From Chrysoperla carnea (taxonomy: Eukaryota > Arthropoda > Insecta > Neuroptera > Chrysopidae), in contig NC_058338.1 in NCBI RefSeq assembly GCF_905475395.1, forward strand, positions 6,028,935 through 6,092,934: a stretch of DNA of 64,000 bases. The letters are read 5' to 3'. Both the position numbers and the translations under genes were made by a program. Positions 14,301 to 27,000 of this stretch are shown one piece after another (position 1 is the stretch's first letter; every line of letters begins with the position of its first letter). The notes beneath the pieces are model-generated. The model was given only the letters and a program-made list of their open reading frames with translations, ran no database searches and was not told where the DNA came from.

Positions 14301-16180
14301 ATTTTTAAGTAGTGTTCTACATTTGCGCGAAGCATTCATAAAAGTCCTCAGATCAGAGGCGGGTTATCCATAAGGCAAAGTATATACCAAACACTTCTAT
14401 AACTTATAATGTTTCCCCCAAATATTACTTACTTTTCTGGATAAGTATTGCCAAGTAACCAAACTAGATATAAAGCTTCTCGTCGAACAATTTCATAATC
14501 ATCCTTTAATGCTAAACAAACTCCATTATAAATATCCACATCCAATTGAAAACCACGATTATGAAGCTTTATCATTGTTGCGAATGATTGACTTCGAACA
14601 CGAGCATCTTGACTATGCGTGTAATTTGTAATTAATTTTAGCAGTTTTTTGGATTGTTCGTCCTGTTCATTTGGTAAAAGAGTTCCAATTAATTCCAAAC
14701 AACGGCATTTAACTGCATGGCTAGTGTCTTTAATATTCTCTTGCGCTGCGTAATTTAAAAAAAATGTTCATTAATGTATAATAGTCCAGTAGCTTTATAC
14801 AACAGAACTTGCGTCAAATTCGATAGTTTTGATGAACGAAGGAAAAACCAAAGATTTGAGAATAAACAACGCCAACAACGAAGATCTTATCATTAACAAC
14901 CAACCCGTAGAGTGTGTACTACAGTTCCAATACCTCGGAAGTATTGTTTCTGAAAACGGCGGCACTGATGAAGATGTAGAACAAAGAATCAGAAAAGCCA
15001 AGGCAGCGTTTGCGCAACTTCGACCCATCTGGAGATCACACCAACTCAGAAGACATACTAAATTGAAAATATTCGAGACTAATGTAAAAAGTGTTCTTTT
15101 GTATGGATGTCAAACCTAGAAAGTCTCGCAAAGCATCACCAGACAACTGCAAGTCTTTGTCAACAGTTGTCTCAGACACATCCTCAACATTTATTGGCCC
15201 AACACGATTTCCAATGAAAACCTGCTGGACACCTGTCACCAAACTCCAGTAGGACACACCATCAAGCAACGCAAATATGGTTGGATTGGTCAGACACTCA
15301 GGCGAAACAACAGCATTGCCAAAGAAGCACTTGAGTGGAACCCCCAAGGAAAAAGAAGGGTGGGCCGACCTCGTCATACCTGACGAAGAACCCTCGAGCA
15401 AGAAATTACTGAAGAAGGCAAATCCTGGGGAGAAGTCAAGTCCATGGCACGGAATCGAGTTCGTTGGCGAGCATTTGTTGAGGCCCTACGTCCCCCTCGG
15501 GATCATAGGACATAAATATAAATATATATGAACATCGATACCAAAATTTTGTTCGCTTAATTAATATTTCAAACAAACTTGGGACTAAATTTAATATACC
15601 TTAATATATTGTCTAAAAATAAATGAATATTACCGAAACTTAATAATTTTTGTATAACATTTGTATTCGTAACATGTTCTCTTCCCAGTTTCAAACATGT
15701 TAATATCCCTTGCGCTAAAACTTTATGCGACGTTTCTGTCTTCAATAACGAGATTGTTTCATCGATAATATAAATTGAATCCGCTGTCGTTTCTAAACCA
15801 ATTTCAGCAAACATTGATAAAATTTTAACACGTCCAGCCGCTTCAGTTTCTGTTTTAAAATGTTCGGATAATTTTCGAATAACTTCATTTAAATCAACTT
15901 CATCATAATCAGAATCCGATATCCGGAGTAATGCTTGTAAAGCTTCATTACTGGTTTTTGCTTTCTCTAATAAGCCAACATATGCCGATACTGAACTGTT
16001 ACTAAGAGCTTTTTTGATCAATCGTAACTTTTTGGTAGGGACTTTAGATGGTTCCTAAACAAGAATAATTTCATTAAAATTTTGTCGTATAAAAAGTAGC
16101 GTAGGTAATGTTAATTTTTAATTTACTTGTATAGTTTGGCTATACTCAGCCAAAGCCCGTTTTTTCAATAATGCAGCCAT
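11315..16180 (-). CDS. IntS4: Integrator complex subunit 4 (INTS4), complete, 9 coding exons
   Basis: INTS4 is a nuclear scaffold of the Integrator cleavage module with INTS9 and INTS11, which cuts snRNA and other nascent transcripts. Coding exons in transcription order: 16180-16127, 16054-15634, 14745-14433, 14249-13882, 13800-13560, 13431-13208, 13034-12581, 12354-11807, 11535-11315. All introns are GT-AG and phases agree, giving 947 residues, close to the roughly 960 of the human protein. The start ATG ([15 protein letters not shown]) is short but family-like. Strong family matches: a HEAT-repeat region with [68 protein letters not shown] and [11 protein letters not shown]; then the C-terminal beta-sandwich region ending [17 protein letters not shown]. 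Intron 2 (14746-15633) carries a sense-opposed LINE remnant. No frameshift or internal stop was seen. Confidence 0.97.
14790..15535 (+). mobile_element. LINE remnant (reverse transcriptase 3' part) in INTS4 intron 2
   Basis: The plus strand encodes a decayed non-LTR retrotransposon C-terminus: [45 protein letters not shown], then a stop, then text resuming with [19 protein letters not shown] and [11 protein letters not shown]. Stops interrupt it at 15117-15119 and again after RPRHT. It ends in an ATAAATATAAATATATAT tail. It lies wholly inside INTS4 intron 2 in antisense orientation to the gene. It is 5'-truncated and dead. The clade is uncertain; an RTE- or L2-like lineage is possible. Confidence 0.85.
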
Positions 16181-17224
16181 ATTATTTCTCGGAGGGATTT
16201 TCTAATTATTCTATTAATTAAATTGCATTTAAAAATTGGAATGAAAAGACATTTTAGGTTAAGTCAAATGCAAATCTGTCAGTTTATAGTATGAATAAAC
16301 AATAACAAAAAAAAAAATATATTAGATTAGAAAACAGACTTCGTAAGTCAGGGAAATCTAGATTTATCGATAGTTATTAATATTAAAAGTAAAATTATCC
16401 AGAAAAATTCACTTAAGTAGAATATTTTTCCATAAGGTTATGTTCATAACGATAGGCGTATTGACATTTTTCGTTTAATCGCCGAATATAAAGGCTCATT
16501 TACATTGTTCAAGTATCGACTTGATGAATCTGGCAGATACAAATTTTATTAAAGGAGCATCCGTAAACCACGAACGCCAGTCTAGAGAGGGAGAGGATTA
16601 GTTAAAAAGCTGCTCTGAGCTACAATAATTAACAGTTTAAGTTGCGATATATGGTTATTTAATTTCAAACATTGAGTACTTTTATATTTCATGAACGCCA
16701 TATTCTTTCAATTTTGTAATGCTAGTGTTTCAGAAAATAAAAAATGTCTTCTTGACTCGATAATAAAAAAACTGCTTCATCCGAGGAGGGGGGAGTATCA
16801 TAGTAAAGGCTGCGGTAGGCTACATGGAGTAGGTTATGGACATTTCCAAACTAACAAGACGATATTCGTACCGTGCATGAGCAACTTTAATTCGACATTT
16901 TCGATACAATTTACATGTAAAAATTTAAAATTAGCCATAACAGCCACCTTTTACGCCAATGCCATCAACTGGAAGCGTTGGCGTCAATTTGATTGTCGCT
17001 ATCATGACTACGCACCCATCGGATAGAAGTATAAGAAGTTCAGTTAAAAGTTTTTAACAGTTGGAAAAATTGTTTATCATATTTTAGGTGAATAAGACAA
17101 TTTCCATATAGGAACCCCTTGTTCATATTTCATACACCGAATTCGTTTCCATGACAAAATTAATTGTATTGTGCCCAAAATATATATTTTTTTTATTTTT
17201 GACGGCAATATAACTCAGAGGAAC
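16181..17224. other. intergenic spacer between INTS4 and small membrane gene 1
   Basis: This stretch of about 1 kb separates the INTS4 start from the divergent gene 1 and must hold both promoters. A 111-codon open frame at 16691-17026 (plus) includes HPRRGEYHSKGCGRLHGVGYGH. It shows no recognised domain or splice partner and no paralogue in the window, so I do not call it a gene. Confidence 0.5.
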
Positions 17225-17742
17225 ATGCGAAATTATATTATAATTTCATTATCTTACTTTTTTCTACAAATTTACGGAGTCCAATGTGGGGACAATAGTG
17301 CTTTTACCGATTGGAGATTTTTAACGATCACATTGCCAACCTTAATAAGTGAGTTTTTCATTTCTGTTTATTACTATAAAAACGGTACGTCTCTTAGTTG
17401 AGTATTATCTATTGTAAAAGTGTGTTAAAAAGGGAAAGTGAAAAATCATAGACATCATCAAGGGGTTTTCTAAAAATTCGGTAAAAAATTACAAAAAATT
17501 TCCATCAGTGTCAAACTGTGCTCTCTAAATAATTTTTCATTTTCCAAATAAAATTTTGAACTATGCTTATTTTTTCAGTTATTGCTATTATCATTGCAAT
17601 TGTATTTCTTGTCCTACGATCACCTTTAGGTTGCTGTTTTGGTTTGTTTACGGAACCAACCATCTATGAAGAATACGTGAGTCCTAAGAAAAGCATATTT
17701 GAAGATTTGTGTATCGATAATACTCAGACAGTATCAGTGTAA
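17225..17742 (+). CDS. small single-pass membrane protein, family member 1 (unrecognised)
   Basis: I do not recognise this protein. Two exons, 17225-17348 and 17579-17742, join in phase 1 to give 95 residues. Residues 1-21 (MRNYIIISLSYFFLQIYGVQC) form a predicted signal peptide. A very short ectodomain (GDNSAFTDWR) leads into FLTITLPT and a strongly hydrophobic span (IIAIIIAIVFLVL). The predicted tail of about 40 residues starts CCFGLFTEPTIYEE. The intron cuts the codon inside the membrane span. FLTITLPT, the intron position and the CCFG-x-F tail motif all recur in the gene at 37278, so the two are paralogues. The ATG at 17225 was chosen because it starts the signal peptide; an upstream in-frame start would bury it. 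With no separated ectodomain it could instead be a two-span hairpin protein. Confidence 0.7.
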
Positions 17743-17787
17743 TTATATTGTAATTTTACAATTGTAATACCTAAAAAACAAATTTTT

Positions 17788-17793
17788 AATAAA
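17788..17793 (+). terminator. poly(A) signal of small membrane gene 1
   Basis: AATAAA lies 46 nt past the stop codon and 275 nt before the EPG5 ATG. This supports gene 1 as a separate transcription unit and not a leader of EPG5. Confidence 0.6.
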
Positions 17794-18067
17794 ATTTAAA
17801 TTTGTCTTTTTGACTTTCATCAAACTTGAAGATAATCGTATTCTGTACCAACATAATGGAAATTAAAATATACCTACACTAGAAGATTTGACACTTGGAC
17901 AGTCCAATATAAGATTTTAACATTCGTGATTACATTTGTCTTTGTATAAAATTTTTTATTTATTATTACTATTATTTTTTTTTTTACAATCAGCTGATAT
18001 GGATATTTACCTTTGTGAAAATTTTATCAACATTTTCTTTATACATTGAAATAGTGAAAAACTAAGT

Positions 18068-21000
18068 ATGGAAGTGCCAAAAATTAAGCAGGTAGGAAAA
18101 TTTTAAAATTTCCCCTCGGTATCAATTATCTTGATCGTCTTTATTTGTAAAAAAAAAATGAAAAAATGAGATGGAAGTATCAGAATCCTATCATTGTTTT
18201 ACGACGAATTTTTGAATGATTGAAATATTTTTCCGAAAATTAACTTTTCGTTTAACATGCATCAAATTAATATTTAAGCATTTTAGTTATTGTTTGTTTG
18301 AAGTTCTTATCATTTCAAGGTTGCAAATATCAGGAAATAATGATACAAATAAAATCTCAGTTCATTCTATGAATCAGTTTCACTTTCAATAAATCATTCG
18401 ATAACTATTAATAAGATGTAGTGAGATTTTTCTGAATTCATAAAACTATAAATGAAAAATTATTATTGTTTATAAATGTTAGATGATGTGAATATTAATT
18501 AAGTTTGAAAATTTAATAATATTTTTCTCAAACGTTAAAGTAAAGAGTAGGGAAATGCTAAAAAATCAAAAGGTCGGTAATTTGAAACCTAGGAAGGAGT
18601 ATCGATTATTTGAAACTAAGTTAGTTATAGTAACTAGAATTTGAGACGAACTTAAATAGAATTTATCCAATTTATATATTGTTTATGCTTTACTGTTTTG
18701 AATATTTGCGCTACTATTCGATATATGCGCAATAGAGACTAAATATGGTTGAAAGATTCATAGACTATCAAAATAGATAGCCCAGTGAAATTTTCTACAC
18801 ACAGTCATATATTATATACACAAGTCTGTTATAAAATGCATTAAGAACATATGTTCCCTTATTGATGTACGAGTTAGTTCCCAAAACTGCTACATAGTCA
18901 CGCCACCAGTATCGAATCCATATCACTGTTTATTTATTTTAAATTTTCTACTAATACCTCTATAAGGATTCTACTTATGTGGCGCTGTCTAGTGTTCAAT
19001 AATGTAACTAAAACAGTTTCATTAAGAGACTCGTGGTTTATATTATACGATTGTGATTCTACGTACGTGATTGAGTTTCTCTATTTCCCCATTTTTCTCT
19101 CTCGATCTTCCACTGTAAGAAGAAAAAATGTTCAAATAAAAAATAGCCTTTTTATATAATAAAAGCAATCTTTGATTGAAATTTTTCCGACAACTCAATA
19201 TAGATTTCAGTAATTATAGTACATTTAAACGATTAAACAGTTAGTTTCTATATATCTTGTTTGTTTTATTCACGTTTAGAATAAGAAAAAGGAAAAGAAA
19301 CAGAAACAGAAAACTGAGAGAAAACCAATTTGTCATGAAGAAGAATCAACTTCGTTGAATGTAAATATTGAAAGTGAAATTCAAGAAGCAATTCAGGATA
19401 CACCTAGTTGCTCAAAAAATGAGAATGTGCAGACACCGAAACTTCCAGTCAACGAAGAGAATAAACTGGATATTCTAGTGAACGAAGAGAGTAATCAAAG
19501 TGTTCCAGTCAACGAAGAAAATATCCAGAATGTCGCAACTAGTGAAAATATTCTCAATGATAGTAAAGATAACATTTTAATTCCTGAAAATAATGAAACA
19601 GAATCAAATCAAGCGGGTAACTCGCAAACTGATAGTCTAAATATGTTAACGAAAAATGAAGAGAGTCAACAAACATTACAAAATGAACCAAATCAAATCT
19701 GTAAGTAGCAGTTTATTGATAATAATTTATTAAATACTCGGCCGAGGGTTGATAAAAAATGTTACTATTGTCAGAAATCATTTATTAATTAGTAGTCAAC
19801 AATTTCACTTTCCTTGAATCCGCATTAAAGCCCATCCGTTGTATGAAAATTATACGAATTGTTTTAATAAATAATGTAACAGATAAATATAATTTTAGGT
19901 CCCGATGAACAAATATCCAATAATATCACATTACCTAAACAAAGTACAGACTTGAAAATGAAACCAATTTTAACTGAAGAAAAACATGACACTGTTGTAG
20001 CTTTGAAAAATTTATCGTTAAATCAAACCAAAGATTCTATTCGATACCAAATATGTAATGTACCTTCAAAAGAATTAATAGAAAACTCGAATCAACAGAT
20101 GAAAATGAAACCATTTACGTCCATTCAATTATGTGAATTATATCATAATGAAGAATATGATTTGGCAACAACACATTTCATACGAGAATTTATTGATACG
20201 GAATTAAGTGCGAATTTTGATAAACAACATAATTTATATCATTGTTTGATGTCATATTATCAAGTAAAACAAAAGTCTATTCAATATAATTTAGAAATTC
20301 AAAATTTAATACAAAAATGTTCGACTGATGAAGGAAAACTTTGGATCGTCAATGAAACAAAGGTCAGTTTATTGTTTAAAAATCATTTGACTCCACAAAC
20401 ATTACAGAAACTTAATGTGAACATGGATCCGAAGGCGATACCCCTTTCCGAAATCTGTTGGAAAAGATCATTACCACTTATTTTAAATCGCAGTCTTCTT
20501 GGTGTAGCGTTGTCTTACGGGTGCCCGCTATATCCCAATAGTGACAGTGTTACTTTTTTTAAAAATTTTATAATAAAATTAATCATTTTTTCAGGTTTCA
20601 AAAACAAGCGAATGTTCAAATAAGCATTCTGTTAGTGTAGTACAAAATTACACGTTGGCTTCATTTCAAAATTCTTTATTTAAAGAGTTAACGACATCTT
20701 TATTGCAAATTAAACAACGGCTTCACGACGATTATGAGCTAAATTTATATTTATGTCAGACTTATAAATTACAGGTGAATAATTCGTATATATAATTTAA
20801 CAACACCTCGACTCGATGCGCAAACTTTAAGGACTTAATCTTTGGATGATTATAAGCTCCTAAACTTTTGCAGGCCTGTAATATTAAGATTAGAAGTAAT
20901 TATTTATTTAATTTATAGGTTGACTATCGTATTCAATGTATTACGGATGAATGTCGAGGAGTAGCAAAATTATCACCAAAGTCACCCGTACAATTACAAG

Positions 21001-24000
21001 AAGGCGCATTGCCTTTATATCTATTACAAGAGATTCGAATATGTTTATCAATTTTATTTTATTTTCAACGACGTAATATTTCTGAAAAATCTTTTATTGA
21101 CGAAACTAGAAAATGGATTGAACAACTAGTTGCTATTTTATTACGAGTCGCATCCTGGAAGGATCATTTATTTTTGTTACATCATATACTAAGGTAACGA
21201 TTTTTAGAAATAATAGGGAAAAGTGAAACAATCAAACAAATTTTGTTAAAAAAAGTTTTCTTTATCAACGCTCCAGTATTTAATTAACAACATTTTTGGA
21301 GTTTACTCCTTAAGAATCGATTTTCATATAAGGAATTGTGTTGTGCTGACACACACAATTTTTTATTATAAAAAGTGAAATGAGCTTTTGTTTTCAGATG
21401 TCCAGGTGGTATCGCTAATTGGGCAACACATTTTATTCAAGCACCATGTCCTAAAACACTGTCATCGTCCCCATTCTCTGATGCGTACATTAATCATGTT
21501 GTGACAACCATAGCTATTATTTTAAGTCCGATTGAGAAACGTGAAGCATTTCTTTCCGAATTTTTAGCACGAGATATGGTAAATGATAGTATGTGGATTG
21601 TGGTTGATTCTGATGGTGAAGATGAAGAGAACGAATCTGTAAATACATGTCCTATTCGAGAAAGTGATTTAATCGCATTGCTAAATCAAATACCACTTGG
21701 TAATCTGTTTCGTAATTTGACACGAGTTATTACCAAAGACGATCAAGTAAGTATCAGTAAATTCATTTCCTCAGGAAAGCGCTTTCCTGCAGATTTGTTG
21801 TTTTACTGGAAAAAGTTTTATCCCTTTTTCAAGTTTTCCAATAATCAAATAAAAAAAAAATTAAAAACATCGTGTAATTTTTTTTTTAGGATATTTTAAA
21901 TTTAGATGAAATAACCGAATCATATTTACTGCAATTGATTGCATGGAGTTCCAAATGGATAGAAATTTTAGGATGTGGTATACGCACTTATTCCACAGGA
22001 CGATATCGACAATTAATAAAATTATTATCACGTTTTATCAATTATACAATACAGTATGTGACAGAAGTATGGATACTATTTAGGTATGATAAAATTCACC
22101 TTCCTATTATAATTTTTAAAAGAAATATAGAAATTTTATTTTTATAGCGCTCATAATACAAGAAGGATACGCGACGAAGCACTGATACAACGTTTACAAA
22201 TTGAATACGATGCATTATTTTTACGTGCTACAAAATCAATTTATTCATCACAACGACTTGGTGCATGGCAATTTTTAGCAGTTTTACCATTTGAAACACT
22301 TTCATCACCGACTTTATGGATAGTTTATTATTTACTTCATAATAGTGATGCTGAGATTGAAACAATGACGGAAGATTTAAATAAAAATGATATTATTAAA
22401 GATCTAAATAGTGCTTCATTCAAAATGCAGTTCGAGGAAATAGTTAAAAAATTACCGGATGCTGAAATTTATTATTTATTACAAACATTTGCAAATATGG
22501 CTTTGTCTAGGACACAAAAAGATGATTGGGATTTTATACAGCTTGCCACTATTAATCTTTTACACGTAAGCTATTCTTAAATGAAAAAACGAAATGGGTC
22601 TTTCTTGGGTCGTTTTATGATAAAATCGTTAAATTAAAAGTTGCAAAAAAGAATCAAAACATACAAAAATTCAGTTCCTTTGATGAATAGATGCGCAGTT
22701 TTCGAGATGCCGGTAAAAATTCTATCAAATTTTAGATATACAGTCTATCACAGGATACTGGCTGGGCGTCAAGCATGTTGAACGCTTAGGCCTGGCAGTG
22801 TATCACGACTACTGCAGGAGCTGTTACAGTGGTGACGAGGAGGAGACAATGTCTCATCTTCTCTGTCACTGCCCAGCTCTTTCCATGAGTAGATGGACTT
22901 TCCTGAGCTAGTCTCTGTTTGACGACCTCTCCGACCTAAAGTCAGTCGACGTTAAAACCCTCCTGCTGTTCTTAAACAGCTCCAAATGGTTCATGGAGTA
23001 GTGGCCGGGTATGGGCCAACCCATTTAAGGTATCCCAACGGACCCTATGGTCTAAGTGTGTCCCACCCCAGGACAGCCACTCTAAGCTAACCTACCCTAA
23101 CCTAACCTAGATATTCAGTTGTCCGCGGTCCTTTATTTGGAAAAAAAGTGTATCTTCTAATGACTTTCATTCCAATACGGTTGTAATTTGTATGAATTTC
23201 TAATGACCAAGAAAAAGTTAAATAAATTAAGTCGAAAAAAACAAAATTTATTTTCATGATCTTTTTTTTTTTCTTAAATTTATAGGTTGGCTTTACAAGC
23301 GTATCAACACGTGAAAATAATTCGAAGCACGTTAGAGATTTATTATCAAATTTAACCGTTAAACATCCAATTTTAATTTCAACGATTTTAAAATGTCTAC
23401 ATGAACATATATCACATATGGGGCAGGTAAATATAAATATAATCTATACAGGGTGTCCTTTTTATACCATGAAATATACATGGTATATTAAGCTTAGTCT
23501 CAAGTTTGTAACGCTTAAAAATATTGATGCTACGAAAAAAATTTTGGTATAGGTGTTCATAGAATCACCTAATTAGTCCATTTCCGTTTGTCTGTCCGCC
23601 TGTCCATCTGTCTGTCAACACGATAACTCAAAAACAAAAAGAGATATCAAGCTGAAATTTTTATAGCATACTCAGGATGTAAAAAGTAAAGTCGAGTTCG
23701 TAAATGAACAATATAGGTCAATTGGGTCTTGGGTAACATGTATGAAAGTTTCGGCGTCCACCAGGTGGGCTCTGGAAGTGAAATTTTCTGAAATTCTCTA
23801 GCTACGAAGGTAGTAGTTTAATCGACAGTGTTCCACTACCTTTGTTAACTGTATTCTAGTGAATTTCAACCGAACACAATCGTAGCCACTCTTTGAATCG
23901 GTAAATTATGGAGCATCTTAATATGAAAATGACGGGCTCAGGTGAAATAGGCATTTGAGAGGACCCCTCTCGTGCCAACGAGTTCGTATCTTCGTTCCCT

Positions 24001-27000
24001 TTAACACCAGAGTATCCCGGTACGCAGATCAATCTGACTGTGTTAATCAGTGCCAGATGGCTCAGTTCTTCGAATCATTTGTAGATTATTCTCGATTGGA
24101 ATCTTAAAGCCTCAAGAACTCAAAGTGTAGCTTGGTCATCTGAGAAAATGCTGGTATGTGCTACACTGTAGCCTTCCGGGATAGATCGTGCGAAGATTTC
24201 TGCTTCGAAGTGGATTCAATTTTTTTATGATAGGTTCATAAGCCCACACACTAGATAGTTCTCTGGGTTTTGATCCATCCGTTTCGAAAGGGGACAAAAA
24301 GTTATCTTAATCTCGATCTTATTCTTCACAGGAAGAACAGATTACCCTAAGTTTGCGAATACTAATATCTTACTAATTTTTTTTTGTTCTAGTTAGCTTT
24401 GTATCTTTTCAAAGAATTACCATTACATTTATGGGTACCAACAGAGGAGGACTTCCAACTATTAGCCCAAGAGTTAACCAACAGACCAATTATTTCATTT
24501 GAAAATAACTTAGTCAGATTTATTTTGGCTCATTTAAATTGGGATTTTCGAGAAAATTCAAAGTAGGTTTTTAATGTTTAGAAACAGGATTCAGAATTAA
24601 CCATGATTAAATTTGTTTTAGGAACGATGAATTATTTTTACCACAGCAGATTCATTTACGAATTGCTTTACTATTAGTAACAGCAACCACAAAACATTAT
24701 GCAGATGGTATGGCAAAAGGTACTGATGTATGTATGATTTGGGAGAGTTGGGTATGGAAATTTTTGTTACGGCTACGTTTACATTTATTTGATCAAGATT
24801 CGCGCACTATTTATTATTATTTTAATGATCCAGTTGTGGTTTTACAAAATATTCCCGAATATCATCCCGATATTTTACAAGGTAATTTTTTATCACAATA
24901 TTTTTTATTTAGATAATTTTTTACGAATATTCTTCTCTGTGTTCCATTTTACTGTTTTTCCACTAATAAAAATATTAATATACTTAATTTTTTAGCTTTG
25001 AAAGATAAACAACATGTGGCCACATTTGTAACACTTTTAACAACACAATGCGGACACTCTGTACCATTAATTTGTGATCATGGTTTTGTTTTAATGCAAA
25101 ATTTAATAAACTCAACTCGATACAATGAAGTTATATTTGCATTACATTTAATTATTCCAATTTTTTTATCGTGTGAAGAAGCACTTTGGCATTGTGATAA
25201 GTAAGTTATGAAATCTGTAATTATTAGTCTAGAAGGAAGTTTGTAACCCTTTTGTAATTCCGATTAGTATGGGAGGAAGCTTTTCTTAGCCCAAAAGAAC
25301 AACATACGAAATTTGGTAGCCAAATACTATAACCCAAAAGTTTAACCAAACATCAATATTGGTTATTATAACTGAATCGAAAGTGATGAAATCGGGCTTA
25401 ATAATTGATTAAAATTTGTTAGAATTAATATTGTTTATTTCCTAGATTAAAAGATGTGATAATTGGCTTATTTAATGCTGACAAAGGTTACGTAAAAATG
25501 GCAAAAAATTTAATTATTGCAAATGATCCTGGTCCAATAATTAAACAATTTGGTAATATGATACAGTACCATTTGAATAACGATAAAAAGTAAGTGCCCA
25601 TTTGATCCAATTACAAAAGACTTGGGTGAGTAAAATTATTTTAATAATTTTTTAGATATTTTCTGGAGAATCCTGGAAAATTAATTTCAATATGGCTACG
25701 AATAGTTACATCAATTGAAGGATGGAATCGGGATAGTAATTATATATATATTGTGGATATAATTTTACGTTCAGCATTTTTTTGTGCACCGATTTATACG
25801 GAAGTTTTTGATATTTTAAGAGAATTATTAAAGGTGGGCTCAAATATTTAAAATTTCTTTATAATAGGAAAGATTACATGTTTCCTAGATACTTATCCCA
25901 GATTGGTAATGGATGCAGTCTACTTATTCTGTTTTGAGACATCAATGAACCTAGAAACAGTCTCATAATTATTTTCTGAATAACTCGTAGAATTATTTTC
26001 TGAATATTGATTATTTTCAGGTACATAATGATTCTACAAAAACACAAACATCAAATTCATCAGGAGGAATATCTTCGTTATTTTCTTGGATGTCAACTTC
26101 AGCAACAATGCCAACATTATTATTAACAATATCAGAAAATAGTGTTTGGCTAGGATATTTTCTTTTAGAATTAGAATATATTGAATTTGAATACAAAACA
26201 GGTGTCTGGAAGGAGTTGTTTACACAAATTAGAAATAGTACATCTACGAAAACCAACATTGACAATTCATTGAAGGTGAAGAGACTGGCTTCACTCGAAT
26301 TTATAAACATAAAGCAACGTTTGAATAAATATTTTCCTATTTTTTTTTCTAGAAAGCGGCTGAAATATGTAAAACTCCATTTTTTGGTTCAAAATTTTTA
26401 AGTATATATCGTTGGTCTCAACAGGCATTAGAAGCATCATTTGATCATCCTATATTGATATTATTATGGCAAAAATTTTTTGCTTTATATTTTTATCGTA
26501 ATATCGAAATGTAAGTTCAAAAAATTTTGATTTCTTTCCATAGAATTTTTTCAAAAATGTTTTCTTTGCAATGATTTACTAGGAACAGAGATCTTGGTGG
26601 TATTGGAAATAAATTTTTTGAAGGTGTTATTAATTTAAATTATTTGAAAAAAATTAAAAAACGTTTACAAGATACTGTTGAATATTTTAGTAAAAAAGCT
26701 GAAGAATTTCCAAGTAGAAGGGAATATTTTATTAATTGTGAAAGGTTAGTAAGAAGTTGATTAGCAATTACAATATTGTCTGTGGAAGGAATGACGGAGT
26801 TGGTTACGTCCTAAACCGGATATCTAGAGAACCCGGGTTCGAGTCCCGGTTTAGGTGAAATTTTTTGGTTTCTTTCTATTTGTTCAAATGAAAATACGTA
26901 ATGTGAGATTTCCATTGAAGTGTAGTCCATTTTAGTTTCATAATAAAAATATTTGATTTTACAGTTTATTTAAAACATTTCTTTTATGGTTTGAGGAAAC

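Noticed and set aside
20363-20594. Continuation of the EPG5 exon 3 frame ([12 protein letters not shown] onward)
   Set aside because: It reads through a GT donor, is not a multiple of three before the next acceptor and ends in a stop after losing the family frame. Splicing 20362 to 20595 restores the conserved frame.
24700-25000. Alternative frame [17 protein letters not shown] overlapping EPG5 exon 11
   Set aside because: Out of frame with the conserved exon and continues into the intron; composition follows T-rich DNA.
26017-26310. 97-codon minus-strand frame
   Set aside because: Shadow of EPG5 exon 15. Similar shadows at 28057-28341, 30303-30584 and 33025-33273 were ignored.
26788-26860. 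Functional tRNA gene
   Set aside because: The T-arm is perfect but the anticodon arm is missing and the ends do not form an acceptor stem. The tRNA-like segments at 7581, 35396 and 36380 fail for similar reasons.
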